Origin: Bradyrhizobium sp.
GTDB lineage: Bacteria > Pseudomonadota > Alphaproteobacteria > Rhizobiales > Xanthobacteraceae
Direction of reading: 5' to 3'
Assembly (NCBI RefSeq): GCF_004799405.1
Contig: NZ_SSMW01000011.1
Coordinates: 32,568-96,567 of the forward strand
DNA: 64,000 bases
In this document: positions 48,524-58,522 of the stretch, one piece after another
Layout: each line of letters begins with the position of its first letter
Position numbering within the stretch: position 1 is the stretch's first letter
Translations under genes and position numbers: made by a program
The notes under the pieces: model-generated
Told to the model about the DNA's origin: nothing
Databases searched by the model: none
Seen by the model: the letters and a program-made list of their open reading frames with translations, nothing else

Positions 48524-49510
48524 CTATTTCCGCGCGCGTCTTGCCGCGATCTCGATCTGGCCCCGCAGGAAGTCGGGGAATTCGATCCCCTGCGCCTTGA
48601 GAGCCTTCGGATAGAGCGAGGCCCTGGTCAGACCCGGCAAGGTATTGGTTTCCAGATAGATCGGTCCTTTTTCCGAGACGATGAAATCGGTCCGGGAATA
48701 GCCGCTGCAGGACAAGGCGTGGTGCGCCCTGAGCGCCTGATCCATGATCCGGGCGCTGATTTCGGGTGAAAAGCGCCCAGGGCAAATCTCCTGCGTCGAC
48801 TTGAGCAGGTATTTGGCGGTGTAGTCGAACCCGCCCTCCGCCGGAACGATCTCGATCGGCGGCAGTGAAAAAACCGAGCCGTCCGGCTGCTCCAGGACAC
48901 CGCAGGTCGCTTCCACGCCCGAGATGAACGGCTCGATCAGATAGTCCTCGGTCCGGGCCGCGTTGCGCACGGCGGCGAGGTCCTGTTTCGCATTGACAAA
49001 GATCAGGCCGTAACTCGATCCGTCGCGCGCCGGCTTGGCGATCAGCTTGCCGTATTCGGCGAACGCGGCCTCGACGTCTTCCAGCGCAATGCCGCCCGGC
49101 GCCTCGACGCCCGCGATGGCCGCAAAGCGCTTCGCCGCCACCTTGTCGAAGGCGAGATGCGATGAGGCCGAACCCGAACCGGTGAAGGCAATGCCGCGGA
49201 TTTCGCACATTGCCTGAAGTTCGCCGTTTTCCGCCCTGCCGCCGTGCAGGCCAAGCACCAGCAGGCGGTCCTCGGCCCTGGCGCTATCGAGCGCCTGCTC
49301 GATCCCGACGCCGCGGCCGGGAGGCTTGAACGCAGCCTCGAACGGCCGTGAATGGTCGAGAAGATTCCGGGACGGAACCTGCCGCACGGTGTCATCGACG
49401 TCCCAGAACCACAGGTCGGCCTCGGGCAAAGCCAGATGCAGCGCCTGCGCGCTTGCCACCGACACCAGGCGCTCCTTGTTGGTGCCCCCGAAAAGAATGG
49501 TAATCCGCAT
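48524..49510 (-). CDS. ddl: D-alanine-D-alanine ligase-type ATP-grasp enzyme
   Basis: Joins two D-Ala residues for the peptidoglycan precursor. The 328-residue protein keeps the ATP-grasp core: FGGTNKERLVSVASA (N-terminal substrate site), LGLHGGRAENGELQ (where most Ddl have LHGxxGEDG), KPARDGSSYGLIFV (ATP loop), and YSRTDFIVSEKGPIYLETNT with LPGLT (Mg2+ ligands and D-Ala binding, in parts). The family is clear but the sequence is divergent. It occupies the usual ddl place between murB and ftsQ, its ATG sharing one base with the murB stop (TGATG). Confidence 0.88.
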   Translation of the reverse strand: MRITILFGGTNKERLVSVASAQALHLALPEADLWFWDVDDTVRQVPSRNLLDHSRPFEAAFKPPGRGVGIEQALDSARAEDRLLVLGLHGGRAENGELQAMCEIRGIAFTGSGSASSHLAFDKVAAKRFAAIAGVEAPGGIALEDVEAAFAEYGKLIAKPARDGSSYGLIFVNAKQDLAAVRNAARTEDYLIEPFISGVEATCGVLEQPDGSVFSLPPIEIVPAEGGFDYTAKYLLKSTQEICPGRFSPEISARIMDQALRAHHALSCSGYSRTDFIVSEKGPIYLETNTLPGLTRASLYPKALKAQGIEFPDFLRGQIEIAARRARK

Positions 49511-50433
49511 CAGCCTGGCTCGATCCCGATCCGCTTGATTTCCCAGTGTAGCTCAATTCCGGAATTTTCCTTCACCCGCGCGCGCACGGTTTCGCCGAGG
49601 GTTTCGATATCATGCCCGGTCGCGCTGCCGGTGTTGATCAGGAAATTGCAGTGCATCTCGGATACCTGCGCGCCGCCGACGCGCAAACCGCGGCAGCCGG
49701 CGGCATCGATCAGCTTCCAGGCGCTGTGCCCGGGCGGATTCTGGAAGGTCGAGCCGCCGGTCTTTTCGCGGATCGGCTGCGCGGTCTCGCGATGAGTTTG
49801 CACCTCCAGCATCCGCGCGCGGATCGCATCGGGTGCTGCGATCAGCCCGCGAAAGCGCGCCGAGGTAAAAATCATGGAAGCATCGACGCCACTGTTGCGA
49901 TAGACGAATTTCATGTCGGCGTTGGCGAAGCTGTGCTTGCTGCCATCGCGGCCGATAGCTGTGGCCTCGATCAGGACATCCCTGGTTTCGGCGCCGTTGG
50001 CGCCGGCGTTCATGCGCAGGGCGCCGCCGATGGTGCCGGGAATGCCGAAGAAAAATTCCAGGCCGCCGATATTGGCCGCCGCCGCCGTCTCCGCCACCCG
50101 TTTGTCGAGCGCCGCAGCGCCCGCCCTGACGATATTGCCATCAGCACCGGTCTCGCCGAAACCGCGCGGACTTAGCCTGATGACCACGCCCGGAATGCCG
50201 CCATCACGCACGATCAGGTTGGAGCCGACGCCGACGACATGGACCGGAAGCTCCGGCGGCAGATGCACGAGGAAATAAGCCAGGTCATCTTCATCCGATG
50301 GCGTGAACAGCACCTGCGCCGGGCCGCCGACCCGAAACCACGTCAACTCCGCCAGCGACGGGTTCGCCAGCAACCGCCCGCGCAATTGCGGCATCGCGGC
50401 TTTAAGATCGGGCGTGATGTCGGCAAAGGTCAT
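49510..50433 (-). CDS. murB: UDP-N-acetylenolpyruvoylglucosamine reductase
   Basis: FAD enzyme that makes UDP-N-acetylmuramic acid. The 307-residue protein has the FAD site [20 protein letters not shown] (about 69-88), the central block [17 protein letters not shown] (about 135-151), [16 protein letters not shown], and the catalytic Ser in [14 protein letters not shown]. The type I ending [16 protein letters not shown] is present. It starts at the ATG at 50433 ([10 protein letters not shown]), 26 bases from a palindromic element that separates it from murC, and is coupled to ddl by a one-base overlap. Confidence 0.95.
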   Translation of the reverse strand: MTFADITPDLKAAMPQLRGRLLANPSLAELTWFRVGGPAQVLFTPSDEDDLAYFLVHLPPELPVHVVGVGSNLIVRDGGIPGVVIRLSPRGFGETGADGNIVRAGAAALDKRVAETAAAANIGGLEFFFGIPGTIGGALRMNAGANGAETRDVLIEATAIGRDGSKHSFANADMKFVYRNSGVDASMIFTSARFRGLIAAPDAIRARMLEVQTHRETAQPIREKTGGSTFQNPPGHSAWKLIDAAGCRGLRVGGAQVSEMHCNFLINTGSATGHDIETLGETVRARVKENSGIELHWEIKRIGIEPG

Positions 50434-50458
50434 GCGAGCGCGCCAAACCATTCTATTT

Positions 50459-50489
50459 CGTCATGGCCGGGACGAGCCCGGCCATGACG
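50459..50489. repeat. Palindromic repeat between murC and murB
   Basis: CGTCATGGCCGGG on the left, then ACGAG, then CCCGGCCATGACG on the right: a perfect 13-bp stem with a short loop. It lies 25 bases beyond murC's stop codon and 26 bases before murB's start, on a transcript that must read through it to reach murB. Confidence 0.88.
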
Positions 50490-50513
50490 AACTTCCACGT
50501 TGCATCAAACCCT

Positions 50514-51917
50514 TCACCCCAGCGCCTTCAATTCGCCCGGCAGCGCGTAGGCCCATTGCGTGATGTTGCCGGCGCCAAGACAAACCACCAAATCGCCGCT
50601 GCTCGTCAGGCCATGAACCACGCCCGCAAGGGCCGCGGCATTCGACAACGGGATCACTTCGCGATGGCCGTGCGCGCGCAAGCCGAGCACGAAGTGGTCG
50701 CGATCGATGCCGGCGATCGGCGCCTCGCCGGCGGGATAGACTTCGGCGACGACAACCGCGTCGGCATCGTTAAAGCAGGTGCAGAACTCCTCGAACAGCG
50801 ATTGCAATCTCGTGAAGCGATGCGGCTGCACCACGGCAACGATCTTGCCATTGGTGGATTCGCGCGCCGCCTTCAGCACCGCCGCGATTTCCACCGGATG
50901 GTGACCATAGTCGTCGATCACGGTGACGCCGTTCCATTCGCCGGTTTTGGTGAAGCGCCGCCGCACGCCGCCAAAACCGGCAATCGCCTTGCGGATCGTT
51001 GCATCGGGCAGGCCGAGTTCATGCGCCACCGCGATCGCGGCGGTGGCATTGAGCGCGTTGTGCCGTCCCGGCATCGGCAGCACCAGGTCCGCAATCTCGT
51101 GCGCGGTGTCGGTCTTGCGGTCGCGGAATGCGACCTTGAAACTGGAGCCGCCGCCCATCGGATTGAGATCGAGCAGCCGCGCGTCGGCTTGCGGATTTTC
51201 GCCGTAGGTGACGATGCGGCGATCCTCGATCTTGCCGACGATGGTCTGCACCACCGGATGATCGATGCACATCACCGCGAAACCGTAAAACGGCACGTTC
51301 TCGACAAAATTGCGAAACGCGTCCTGCACCGCCTCGAAGGTCTTGAAGTGGTCGAGATGTTCGGGATCGACATTGGTGACGATGGCAATATCGGCCGGCA
51401 ACTTCAGGAAAGTGCCGTCGCTCTCGTCGGCTTCCACCACCATCCACTCGCCGGCGCCCAGCCGGGCATTGGTGCCGTAGGCGTTGATGATGCCGCCATT
51501 GATCACGGTCGGATCGAGATCGCCGGCATCGAGCAACGCCGCCACCATCGAGGTGGTGGTGGTCTTGCCGTGGGTGCCGGCGATCGCGATGCAGCTTTTC
51601 AGCCGCATCAGTTCGGCCAGCATTTCGGCGCGGCGCACCACGGGAATGCGTTGTGCGCGCGCCGCCATCAATTCGGGATTGTCGCGCTTGATCGCGGTCG
51701 ACACCACAAGCACATCGGCGCCGGCGACGTTCTCGGCCTTGTGGCCGACGGTGATAGCGATGCCCTTGTCGCGCAGGCGGCCGACATTGGCGCTCTCGGA
51801 AGCGTCGGAGCCCTGCACGGTGTAGCCGAGATTGCACAGCACTTCGGCGATGCCGCTCATCCCGATGCCGCCGATCCCGACGAAATGGATAGGCCCGATC
51901 TCGCGCGGCAGTCTCAT
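50514..51917 (-). CDS. murC: UDP-N-acetylmuramate-L-alanine ligase
   Basis: Adds L-Ala to UDP-MurNAc. The 467-residue protein has the N-terminal Rossmann motif [14 protein letters not shown] (about 14-27), the ATP site GTHGKTTTT (114-122), the Mg2+ region [19 protein letters not shown], the GRHNALNA loop, and [12 protein letters not shown]. The start is at 51917 ([12 protein letters not shown]), not the longer frame, which would read into the palindromic element upstream. It lies between murG and murB. Confidence 0.96.
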   Translation of the reverse strand: MRLPREIGPIHFVGIGGIGMSGIAEVLCNLGYTVQGSDASESANVGRLRDKGIAITVGHKAENVAGADVLVVSTAIKRDNPELMAARAQRIPVVRRAEMLAELMRLKSCIAIAGTHGKTTTTSMVAALLDAGDLDPTVINGGIINAYGTNARLGAGEWMVVEADESDGTFLKLPADIAIVTNVDPEHLDHFKTFEAVQDAFRNFVENVPFYGFAVMCIDHPVVQTIVGKIEDRRIVTYGENPQADARLLDLNPMGGGSSFKVAFRDRKTDTAHEIADLVLPMPGRHNALNATAAIAVAHELGLPDATIRKAIAGFGGVRRRFTKTGEWNGVTVIDDYGHHPVEIAAVLKAARESTNGKIVAVVQPHRFTRLQSLFEEFCTCFNDADAVVVAEVYPAGEAPIAGIDRDHFVLGLRAHGHREVIPLSNAAALAGVVHGLTSSGDLVVCLGAGNITQWAYALPGELKALG

Positions 51918-51937
51918 GGGTTCGTTCTCTGTGTTCT

Positions 51938-52027
51938 CGTCCTGCCCGGGCTTGTCCCGGCCATCCACGTCTTTCTTTAGCTGATTCATGGAAGACGTGG
52001 ATGGCCGGAACAAGTCCGGCCATGACG
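51938..52027. repeat. Long palindromic repeat between murG and murC
   Basis: A 90-base inverted repeat. The left arm begins CGTCCTGCCCGGGCTTGTCC and continues to ATCCACGTCTT; the right arm mirrors it from AAGACGTGGAT to CAAGTCCGGCCATGACG, with a centre of about 20 bases including GCTGATTC. About 33 base pairs could form with few mismatches. The murG stop codon (52028-52030) directly touches its end. Confidence 0.9.
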
Positions 52028-53158
52028 TCATAATACTGAAAATTCGTCGTTTCCGGCTTGAATTCCGGCGGTTTTCATCACCAGATCGGCCAGCCGTTCG
52101 GCGGCGTCCAGCCTGCCGACGGTGCGGGCGGCGGCGGCCATCGCGATCAGCCGCGCGGGCTCGGCGGCAAGGGCCGAGATTTCCGCCGCCAGCCGGTCCG
52201 GCGTGAACTCGGCTTGCGGAATCCGCAAGCCGCCGCCGGCCTGCGCCAGCACGCCGGCATTGGCGAATTGATCCTGGTCGATCGACCCCGGCAGCGGCAC
52301 CAGGATCGAAGGGCGGCCGATGGCGCCGAGTTCGGCCACCGTACCGGCGCCGGAACGCGAAACCACCAGATGGTTCGACGCCAGCCGCGCCGGCAGATCG
52401 CTGAAGAACGGCGCCAGTTCGACTTTGATTTTAAGCCGGTCATAGACCGCACGCACCCGCGCCATGTCTTCTTCGCGCACCTGCTGGGTGAGAACCAATC
52501 TGCTCCACAGCGCCGGCTCCAGCCGCTCGATTGCACCAGGCACGATGTCGGCCATCACGCGGGCGCCCTGGCTGCCGCCGACGACCAGCAAACGCAGCGG
52601 CCCGGTCGGTTCGGGCGGGGTGAATTTCACCGCGGCGGCGGCGAGGACCGCCGGACGCAGCGGCGTGCCGACGGTGGTCGTCCTGGCCGAAAGCTGCGGA
52701 TCGCGATCGAGCACGCCCGGCAGCGAGGTCGCGATCGCGCTGACGCGGCGCGAAAGGAAACGGTTGGCGCGGCCAAGCACCGCATTGGCGTCGTGAATGA
52801 TGCCGGGGATCCCATAGAGCCGCGCGGCCAATAGCGGCGGCACGGTCGGATAACCGCCGAAACCGACCACGGCCGCCGGCTTCAACCGGCGCATCAGGTT
52901 GAGTGCAACGCCGGTGCCCGCGGCGAGCATCAAACCGGTATAGGCCAGCGCCCACGGCGTGCGGCTGCGCACGGTCTCGCTCGGCACCACATCGATCGTG
53001 TCCTTGGAGAACAATCCGCTGTAGCGCAGCGCGCGTGAGTCGGTGACCAGACGCACGCGCAGGCCGCGCCTGATCAGTTCAACGCCAAGCGCCTCGGCGG
53101 GAAACAAGTGACCGCCGGTGCCGCCTGCGGCCAGCAGGATCAGGGGCGCAGTGTCCAT
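52028..53158 (-). CDS. murG: Undecaprenyl-PP-MurNAc-pentapeptide GlcNAc transferase
   Basis: Makes lipid II from lipid I on the inner face of the membrane. The 376-residue glycosyltransferase (GT28) has the N-terminal [14 protein letters not shown] loop (about 12-25), the second glycine loop [16 protein letters not shown] (about 94-109), the donor motif [17 protein letters not shown], and the UDP-GlcNAc site [20 protein letters not shown] with [14 protein letters not shown]. The start is the ATG at 53158 ([13 protein letters not shown]). Its stop codon lies against the repeat that separates it from murC. Confidence 0.95.
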   Translation of the reverse strand: MDTAPLILLAAGGTGGHLFPAEALGVELIRRGLRVRLVTDSRALRYSGLFSKDTIDVVPSETVRSRTPWALAYTGLMLAAGTGVALNLMRRLKPAAVVGFGGYPTVPPLLAARLYGIPGIIHDANAVLGRANRFLSRRVSAIATSLPGVLDRDPQLSARTTTVGTPLRPAVLAAAAVKFTPPEPTGPLRLLVVGGSQGARVMADIVPGAIERLEPALWSRLVLTQQVREEDMARVRAVYDRLKIKVELAPFFSDLPARLASNHLVVSRSGAGTVAELGAIGRPSILVPLPGSIDQDQFANAGVLAQAGGGLRIPQAEFTPDRLAAEISALAAEPARLIAMAAAARTVGRLDAAERLADLVMKTAGIQAGNDEFSVL

Positions 53159-53182
53159 TGGGGCAATCTTCAGACCAATTAC

Positions 53183-53253
53183 CGTCATTGCGAGCGAAGC
53201 AATCCTTGGAGCAGCAAGCAACGCTGGATTGCTTCGCTGTGCCCGCAATGACG
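53183..53253. repeat. Palindromic repeat between ftsW and murG
   Basis: CGTCATTGCGAGCGAAGCAA at the left and TTGCTTCGC...GCAATGACG at the right, with a 26-base centre. The arms pair over about 20 bases with a small bulge. It belongs to a different sequence family from the elements at the two junctions downstream, and lies 16 bases from the ftsW stop codon. Confidence 0.88.
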
Positions 53254-53269
53254 AAAAACGATCGCAAAA

Positions 53270-54421
53270 TCAAGCGTAGCTGCGCACCGCGTTGGCGTCG
53301 CCAATCGATTCCATCTCGGTGCGCGGCCGGTGCCGTGTCAGCGCCAGCATCATGCCGACGCCGTACGCCAGCGAGATGATCGACGAACCGCCATAGGAGA
53401 TGAACGGCAGCGTCATGCCCTTGGCCGGTATCAGTTGCAGGTTGACCGACATGTTGATCGCGGCCTGCACACCGAACAAAATCGCAAGGCCCGAGGCGGC
53501 AAACCGCGAGAACATATCCTCGGTGGCGTAGGCGCGCGACAGGGCGCGGATCACGATAAAGCCGAACAATGCCAGCAGCGCGAGGCAAAGGATGATCCCG
53601 AATTCCTCCGCCGCCACCGCGAACACAAAGTCGGTGTGGCTGTCCGGCAGGCTGCGCTTGGCGATGCCTTCACCCGGCCCGAGCCCGAACCAGCCGCCGT
53701 TGGAAAATGCCTCCATGGCGGTATCGACCTGAAAGGTGTCTCCCGAGGCGGGGTTCATGAAGCGCTTGATGCGGCCGGCGACGTGCGGGACCAGAAGATA
53801 GGCCCCGAACAACCCGGCGCTCGCGGCGCCCGCAAGCCCCAACACCCAGATCATTCGCATGCCCGCGATAAAGAACAGGGCGCCCCACACCATCAGGATC
53901 AGCATGGTCTGGCCGAAATCCGGCTCCATCACCAGCAACGACACCAGCGTCATCAGCAGCACCAGCGCCATCGTGGTTGCCGGCATTTCCGGCCGCCGGG
54001 CGGATTCCGCAAACAGCCACGCGGCCAGCACCACGAAGGCCGGCTTGGCGGATTCAGAGGCCTGGATGTTGATGCCGATCAGGGTGATCCAGCGCCGCGA
54101 CCCCTTGACCTCGGGACCGATCAGCAGCGTCGCCACGATCAGCACGATCGAGACCGCGAACACGATCAGCGCGGTACGGCGAATCTGGCGCGGCGACAGG
54201 AACGACACCCCGATCAGCACGATGAAGGACGGCAGCAGGAACAAAACATGACGATTGAAGAAGTGAAACGGATCGAGCCCGATCCTGGTCGCCACCGGCG
54301 GGCTGGCTGCGAGCGACAGGATAATGCCGGCCAGCATCAATGCGACGATCGCCGCCAACTGCAGGCGATCCACGGTCCACCACCATTCGCTGAAGGGGGT
54401 GCGTTGTTCACGGGACAGCAT
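53270..54421 (-). CDS. ftsW: Septal peptidoglycan polymerase FtsW
   Basis: SEDS-family glycosyltransferase that polymerises lipid II at the septum with FtsI. The 383-residue protein has about ten transmembrane helices. Conserved parts are KGSRRWITLIG followed by QASESAKPAFVVLAAW (in part), MEPDFGQTMLIL with the catalytic Asp region, SLPDSHTDFVFAVAAEEFG, and the ending MTLPFISYGGSSIISLA. The start is the ATG at 54421 (MLSREQRTPFSEW) with AGGAA 6 bases upstream; an ATG 39 bases before is less likely. GTTAACG at 54476-54482 lies in the 143-base upstream space. Confidence 0.95.
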   Translation of the reverse strand: MLSREQRTPFSEWWWTVDRLQLAAIVALMLAGIILSLAASPPVATRIGLDPFHFFNRHVLFLLPSFIVLIGVSFLSPRQIRRTALIVFAVSIVLIVATLLIGPEVKGSRRWITLIGINIQASESAKPAFVVLAAWLFAESARRPEMPATTMALVLLMTLVSLLVMEPDFGQTMLILMVWGALFFIAGMRMIWVLGLAGAASAGLFGAYLLVPHVAGRIKRFMNPASGDTFQVDTAMEAFSNGGWFGLGPGEGIAKRSLPDSHTDFVFAVAAEEFGIILCLALLALFGFIVIRALSRAYATEDMFSRFAASGLAILFGVQAAINMSVNLQLIPAKGMTLPFISYGGSSIISLAYGVGMMLALTRHRPRTEMESIGDANAVRSYA

Positions 54422-54564
54422 GGGCATTCCTGCGCGAAGGTTCGCCCATTGGTCGCCCATGATGGTTTAGGGAAGGTTAACGAAACGCGTAACTTTGGAC
54501 GGGCCGTGATGCCTGCCAATGCCGAGCCCGCGCGCGGCGGCCTTGAAGGTCGAGCGAGAGCGCC

Positions 54565-55965
54565 TCACACCACCGGCTTGACGCCCGGCAGCGCGGTGAC
54601 GAGTTCGCGGAAACGGGCGCCGCGGATTTCGAAATTGCGATACTGGTCGAACGACGCGCAGGCCGGCGACAACAGCACCACGGGCTCGCCTAGCCCCGAA
54701 GCTTCAGCGTCACGAGCGGCATTCGCCACCGCGACCTCAAGCGTTTCGCTGATCTCGTGCGGCACGCGATCGCCGAGCGTCGAGGCAAACTCCGTCGCGG
54801 CTTCGCCGATCAGATAGGCCTTGCGGATGCGCGGGAAATAATCGGCAAGGCCTGTGATGCCGCCGGCCTTGGGCTTGCCCCCCGCGATCCAGAAAATATC
54901 GGTGAACGACGACAGCGCATGCGCCGCGGCATCGGCATTGGTGCCCTTGGAGTCATTGATGAACAGCACCTTGCCGCGGCGGCCGACCTGCTCCATGCGA
55001 TGCGCCAGGCCGGGAAAGCTGCGCAAGCCGTTTTGCAGGGTGTCCTTGCCGACGCCGAGCGCCAGCGCGCAAGCCGCGGCGCAGGCCGCATTCTGCGCGT
55101 TGTGCGCGCCGCGCAGCGAGCCGATGCCGCCGATCATGGCGATCTCGTCGCGGGCGCCGCCGGAGGCGCGAAAGATGATCTCGCGCTCGACATAGATGCC
55201 GTCCGGCAGCGGGTTCTTCACCGATATCCGGACCACGCGCCGGCCGGCCCGCTCGATCCGGTCGGCGGTGTCGCGGCTCCAGCCGTCATCGACGCCGACG
55301 ATCGCGGTGCCCTGCGGCTGCACGCCGGCGACAAGGCGCGCCTTGACGGCGGCATAATGTTCGAGCGTGCCATGGCGATCGATGTGGTCTTCGCTGACAT
55401 TGAGCAGGATGCCGACGCTGGGATCGAGCGACGGCGCGAGGTCGATCTGATATGACGACATCTCGATGACGTGAACCCGTCCTTTGCGCGGCGGCTGCAG
55501 CGACAAGATTGCCGTTCCGATATTGCCGCCCATCTGGGTGTCGTAGCCGGCCACCCGCATCAGGTGCGCGATCAGGGCGGTGGTGGTCGATTTGCCGTTG
55601 GTGCCGGTGATGGCGACGAACGGCGCATCCGGCGCATGACGCCGCCGCTCCCGGCAGAACAATTCAATGTCGCCGATTATCTCGATGCCGGCCTGCTGTG
55701 CCGCCAGCACGATCCAATGCGGCGCCGGATGGGTCAGCGGCGCGCCGGGCGTCAGCACCAGCGCCGCGAAATTCGCCCACGACACTTTTCGCAAATCCGC
55801 CGTGACGAATCCCGCCCGCGCCGCTTCAGCGAGCTTTTCGGCGCCATCGTCACTGGCGATCACCTGCGCCCCGCCCGCCTTCAGGGCGTGACAGCTCGCC
55901 AGCCCGGATCCGCCCAGGCCGAACACCGCAACCGTCTTGCCCGCAAATGAGGTGACGGGGATCAA
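54565..55965 (-). CDS. murD: UDP-N-acetylmuramoylalanine-D-glutamate ligase
   Basis: Adds D-Glu to UDP-MurNAc-L-Ala. The 466-residue protein has [14 protein letters not shown] (15-28), the ATP site GTNGKSTTT (121-129), [12 protein letters not shown] (Mg2+ and substrate), and C-terminal [17 protein letters not shown] (in part) and [19 protein letters not shown] (in part). It begins 4 bases after mraY ends and lies upstream of ftsW, in the usual order. Confidence 0.96.
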   Translation of the reverse strand: MIPVTSFAGKTVAVFGLGGSGLASCHALKAGGAQVIASDDGAEKLAEAARAGFVTADLRKVSWANFAALVLTPGAPLTHPAPHWIVLAAQQAGIEIIGDIELFCRERRRHAPDAPFVAITGTNGKSTTTALIAHLMRVAGYDTQMGGNIGTAILSLQPPRKGRVHVIEMSSYQIDLAPSLDPSVGILLNVSEDHIDRHGTLEHYAAVKARLVAGVQPQGTAIVGVDDGWSRDTADRIERAGRRVVRISVKNPLPDGIYVEREIIFRASGGARDEIAMIGGIGSLRGAHNAQNAACAAACALALGVGKDTLQNGLRSFPGLAHRMEQVGRRGKVLFINDSKGTNADAAAHALSSFTDIFWIAGGKPKAGGITGLADYFPRIRKAYLIGEAATEFASTLGDRVPHEISETLEVAVANAARDAEASGLGEPVVLLSPACASFDQYRNFEIRGARFRELVTALPGVKPVV

Positions 55966-55969
55966 GCGA

Positions 55970-57073
55970 TCACCGCAGTTTCAGCGTGGAGAGGCCGGCC
56001 AGCGCCAGCATCACCGAGATGATCCAGAACCGGATCACGATCTGCGGCTCGGTCCAGCCCTTCTGCTCGAAATGATGATGCAGCGGCGCCATCCGGAACA
56101 CGCGCTTGCCGGTCAGCTTGAACGACACCACCTGCACGATCACCGAGACTGCTTCCAGCACGAACAGCCCGCCGATCACGCCGAGCACGATCTCGTGCTT
56201 CACCGCAACCGCGATCGAGCCGAGCATGCCGCCGAGCGCGAGCGAACCGGTGTCGCCCATGAAGATCGACGCCGGCGGCGCGTTGAACCACAGGAATCCG
56301 AGCCCCGCGCCCAGTACCGCGCCGCACAGTACCGCGAGTTCGCCGGTGCCGGCGACGTAGTTGATCTGCAGATAGTCGGAGAATACCGCGTTGCCGACCA
56401 GATAGGCGATCATGCCGAAGCTCGCCGACGCGATCATGACCGGGACGATGGCGAGTCCATCGAGGCCGTCGGTCAGGTTGACCGAGTTGCCGGCGCCGAC
56501 AATGATGAAGGCGCCGAAGATCAGGAAGTACCAGCCGAAATTCAGCACCACCTCCTTGAAGAACGGAATCACCAGCGAGGTCGAGAACGGCTCGCGCCCG
56601 AGCCGGGCCAGCGCGTAGCATGCAGCGAGTGCGATCAGCGTTTCGATCGCGAGCCGGATGCGGCCGGCGAAGCCGCTGTGGCTCTGCTTGGTCACTTTCA
56701 GGTAATCGTCGTAGAAGCCGACGAAGCCGAAGCCGAGTGTCACCGCCAGCACGATCCAGACATAGGGGTTGAGCGGATTGGCCCACAGCAGCGTCGAGAC
56801 CACGAGGCCCGAAAGAATCATCAGCCCGCCCATCGTGGGCGTGCCGATCTTAACGAGATGCGATTGCGGGCCGTCGGTGCGGATCGGCTGTCCCTTGCCC
56901 TGGCGAAGCCGGAGGTGGTCGATGATCCAGGGGCCGAACAGGAAGACGAACAACGCCCCGGTCACCATCGCGCCGCCGGTGCGAAAGGTGATGTAGCGAA
57001 ACACATTCAGAAACGGATGCAGTACGCCGAAACCGGGAACGGTGCTGGAAAGCTCGATCAGCCAGTAAAACAT
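55970..57073 (-). CDS. mraY: Phospho-N-acetylmuramoyl-pentapeptide transferase
   Basis: Membrane enzyme that attaches the pentapeptide precursor to undecaprenyl phosphate, forming lipid I. The 367-residue protein has about ten transmembrane helices. Motifs: [11 protein letters not shown] (about 73-83), GFYDDYLKV with the catalytic Asp pair, [16 protein letters not shown], and [13 protein letters not shown], the C-terminal substrate loop. It is 9 bases downstream of murF and 4 bases before murD. Confidence 0.97.
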   Translation of the reverse strand: MFYWLIELSSTVPGFGVLHPFLNVFRYITFRTGGAMVTGALFVFLFGPWIIDHLRLRQGKGQPIRTDGPQSHLVKIGTPTMGGLMILSGLVVSTLLWANPLNPYVWIVLAVTLGFGFVGFYDDYLKVTKQSHSGFAGRIRLAIETLIALAACYALARLGREPFSTSLVIPFFKEVVLNFGWYFLIFGAFIIVGAGNSVNLTDGLDGLAIVPVMIASASFGMIAYLVGNAVFSDYLQINYVAGTGELAVLCGAVLGAGLGFLWFNAPPASIFMGDTGSLALGGMLGSIAVAVKHEIVLGVIGGLFVLEAVSVIVQVVSFKLTGKRVFRMAPLHHHFEQKGWTEPQIVIRFWIISVMLALAGLSTLKLR

Positions 57074-57082
57074 TCAAACCGC

Positions 57083-58522
57083 CTATACCGCGGCTTCGTC
57101 GAGCGCGGCCTTTCCGGGAAAGCGCTTTTCGAGCGCATTGACAATCGTTTTCATCTTCGAGCCGAGCGATCCCTTGACCATGATCGCATCGCCGGCGCGA
57201 ATTGCGGCGACCGCCTGCGTTTCGAGGATAGCCGCAGTCTGGGCATAGCCGCCCCGTTTGCCGGTGGAAAGAGCGTCCCACAGATTACGCATCAGCGGAC
57301 CACAACAATATACCAGATCGATGTGGTTGGCCTTGATGGCCTCATTCAGGCCGCGATGCAACGCGGGGCTGGTTGGACCCAATTCGAGCATATCGCCGAG
57401 TATGGCGATGCGCCGGCCATGCGGGCCGACCGCGGCTTGGCCGAGCACGTTCAGCGCCGCCGCCATCGACGCCGGATTGGCATTATAGCTTTCATCGATC
57501 AGGGTGGCCTCGCCATTGGCAACCTCCAGCGCGCGCCGGCTGCCGCGACCCGCGGCCGGCTCGATCTGCGACAGCGACAGCGCCGCCAGCGCCAGGTCGG
57601 CGCCCGCCAGCGACGCCGCGGCCAGCACCGCCAGCGAGTTCATCGCCATGTGTCGGCCAGGCATTCCGAGCTTGTAGGTGACGTCATGGCCCAGAATATT
57701 GGCATGCACGGCCGAACAGGCTGAATGCAGCGACACGTCGAGCAGCCGCGCGCCGGACTTCCTGTCGGCGCCGAACGAGACGATGCGTGCGATGCCGAGC
57801 TTTTTGGCGCGCCGCTGCAACCGGGCGAATTGTGAATTGTCGCGGTTGAGCACCACCGCGCCGCCGGGCTCGAGCCCTGCGAAAATCTCCGCCTTGGCGT
57901 CGGCGATCGCCTCGATGCCGGCAAAGAACTCCAGATGCACCGGCTCGACCGTGGTGATGACGGCGACCTGCGGCCGCACCATCTTGACCAGCGGCTCGAT
58001 CTCGCCGGCGTGATTCATGCCGATCTCGAAGATCGCGAAACGCGCCGTCGCCGGGCATCGCGCCAGCGACAGCGGCACGCCCCAGTGATTGTTGAACGAC
58101 GCGCTCGAAGCGTGGGTCTCGCCTTGCGCGCCGAGCACGCGCCGTAGCGCCTCCTTTGTCGAGGTCTTGCCGACCGAACCGGTGACCGCGATCACCTTCG
58201 CATCGAGCCGCGCGCGCGCGGCATGCGCCAGTTCGACAAGACCGGCGAGTACGTCGTCCACCACCAACAGCGGCGCATCGGCGGCAAACCTGTCGCGTTG
58301 CGCGGCTTGCACCACCGCCAGCGCCGCGCCTGCCTTCAAGGCCGCGGCGACGAAGTCATGGCCGTCATGGACGTCGCCCTTGATCGCGAAATAGGCTTCG
58401 CCCGGCGCGACCGTGCGGCTGTCGATCGAAAGGCCCGACACCGTTGGCGGCAGGACGCCCTGGACCTGCGCGCGCATCGCCTGCGCCATCGCCTCCGACG
58501 TCCATAACGGCGCCGTGCTCAT
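57083..58522 (-). CDS. murF: UDP-MurNAc-tripeptide D-Ala-D-Ala ligase
   Basis: Adds D-Ala-D-Ala to complete the pentapeptide. The 479-residue protein has an N-terminal UDP-binding domain (GLSIDSRTVAPGEAYFAIKG, about 30-49), the ATP site GSVGKTSTK (115-123), NNHWGVPLSLARCP, IGMNHAGEI, and DESYNANPASMAAAL in the C-terminal domain. The start ([10 protein letters not shown]) overlaps the end of murE by four bases, so the two are coupled. Confidence 0.96.
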   Translation of the reverse strand: MSTAPLWTSEAMAQAMRAQVQGVLPPTVSGLSIDSRTVAPGEAYFAIKGDVHDGHDFVAAALKAGAALAVVQAAQRDRFAADAPLLVVDDVLAGLVELAHAARARLDAKVIAVTGSVGKTSTKEALRRVLGAQGETHASSASFNNHWGVPLSLARCPATARFAIFEIGMNHAGEIEPLVKMVRPQVAVITTVEPVHLEFFAGIEAIADAKAEIFAGLEPGGAVVLNRDNSQFARLQRRAKKLGIARIVSFGADRKSGARLLDVSLHSACSAVHANILGHDVTYKLGMPGRHMAMNSLAVLAAASLAGADLALAALSLSQIEPAAGRGSRRALEVANGEATLIDESYNANPASMAAALNVLGQAAVGPHGRRIAILGDMLELGPTSPALHRGLNEAIKANHIDLVYCCGPLMRNLWDALSTGKRGGYAQTAAILETQAVAAIRAGDAIMVKGSLGSKMKTIVNALEKRFPGKAALDEAAV

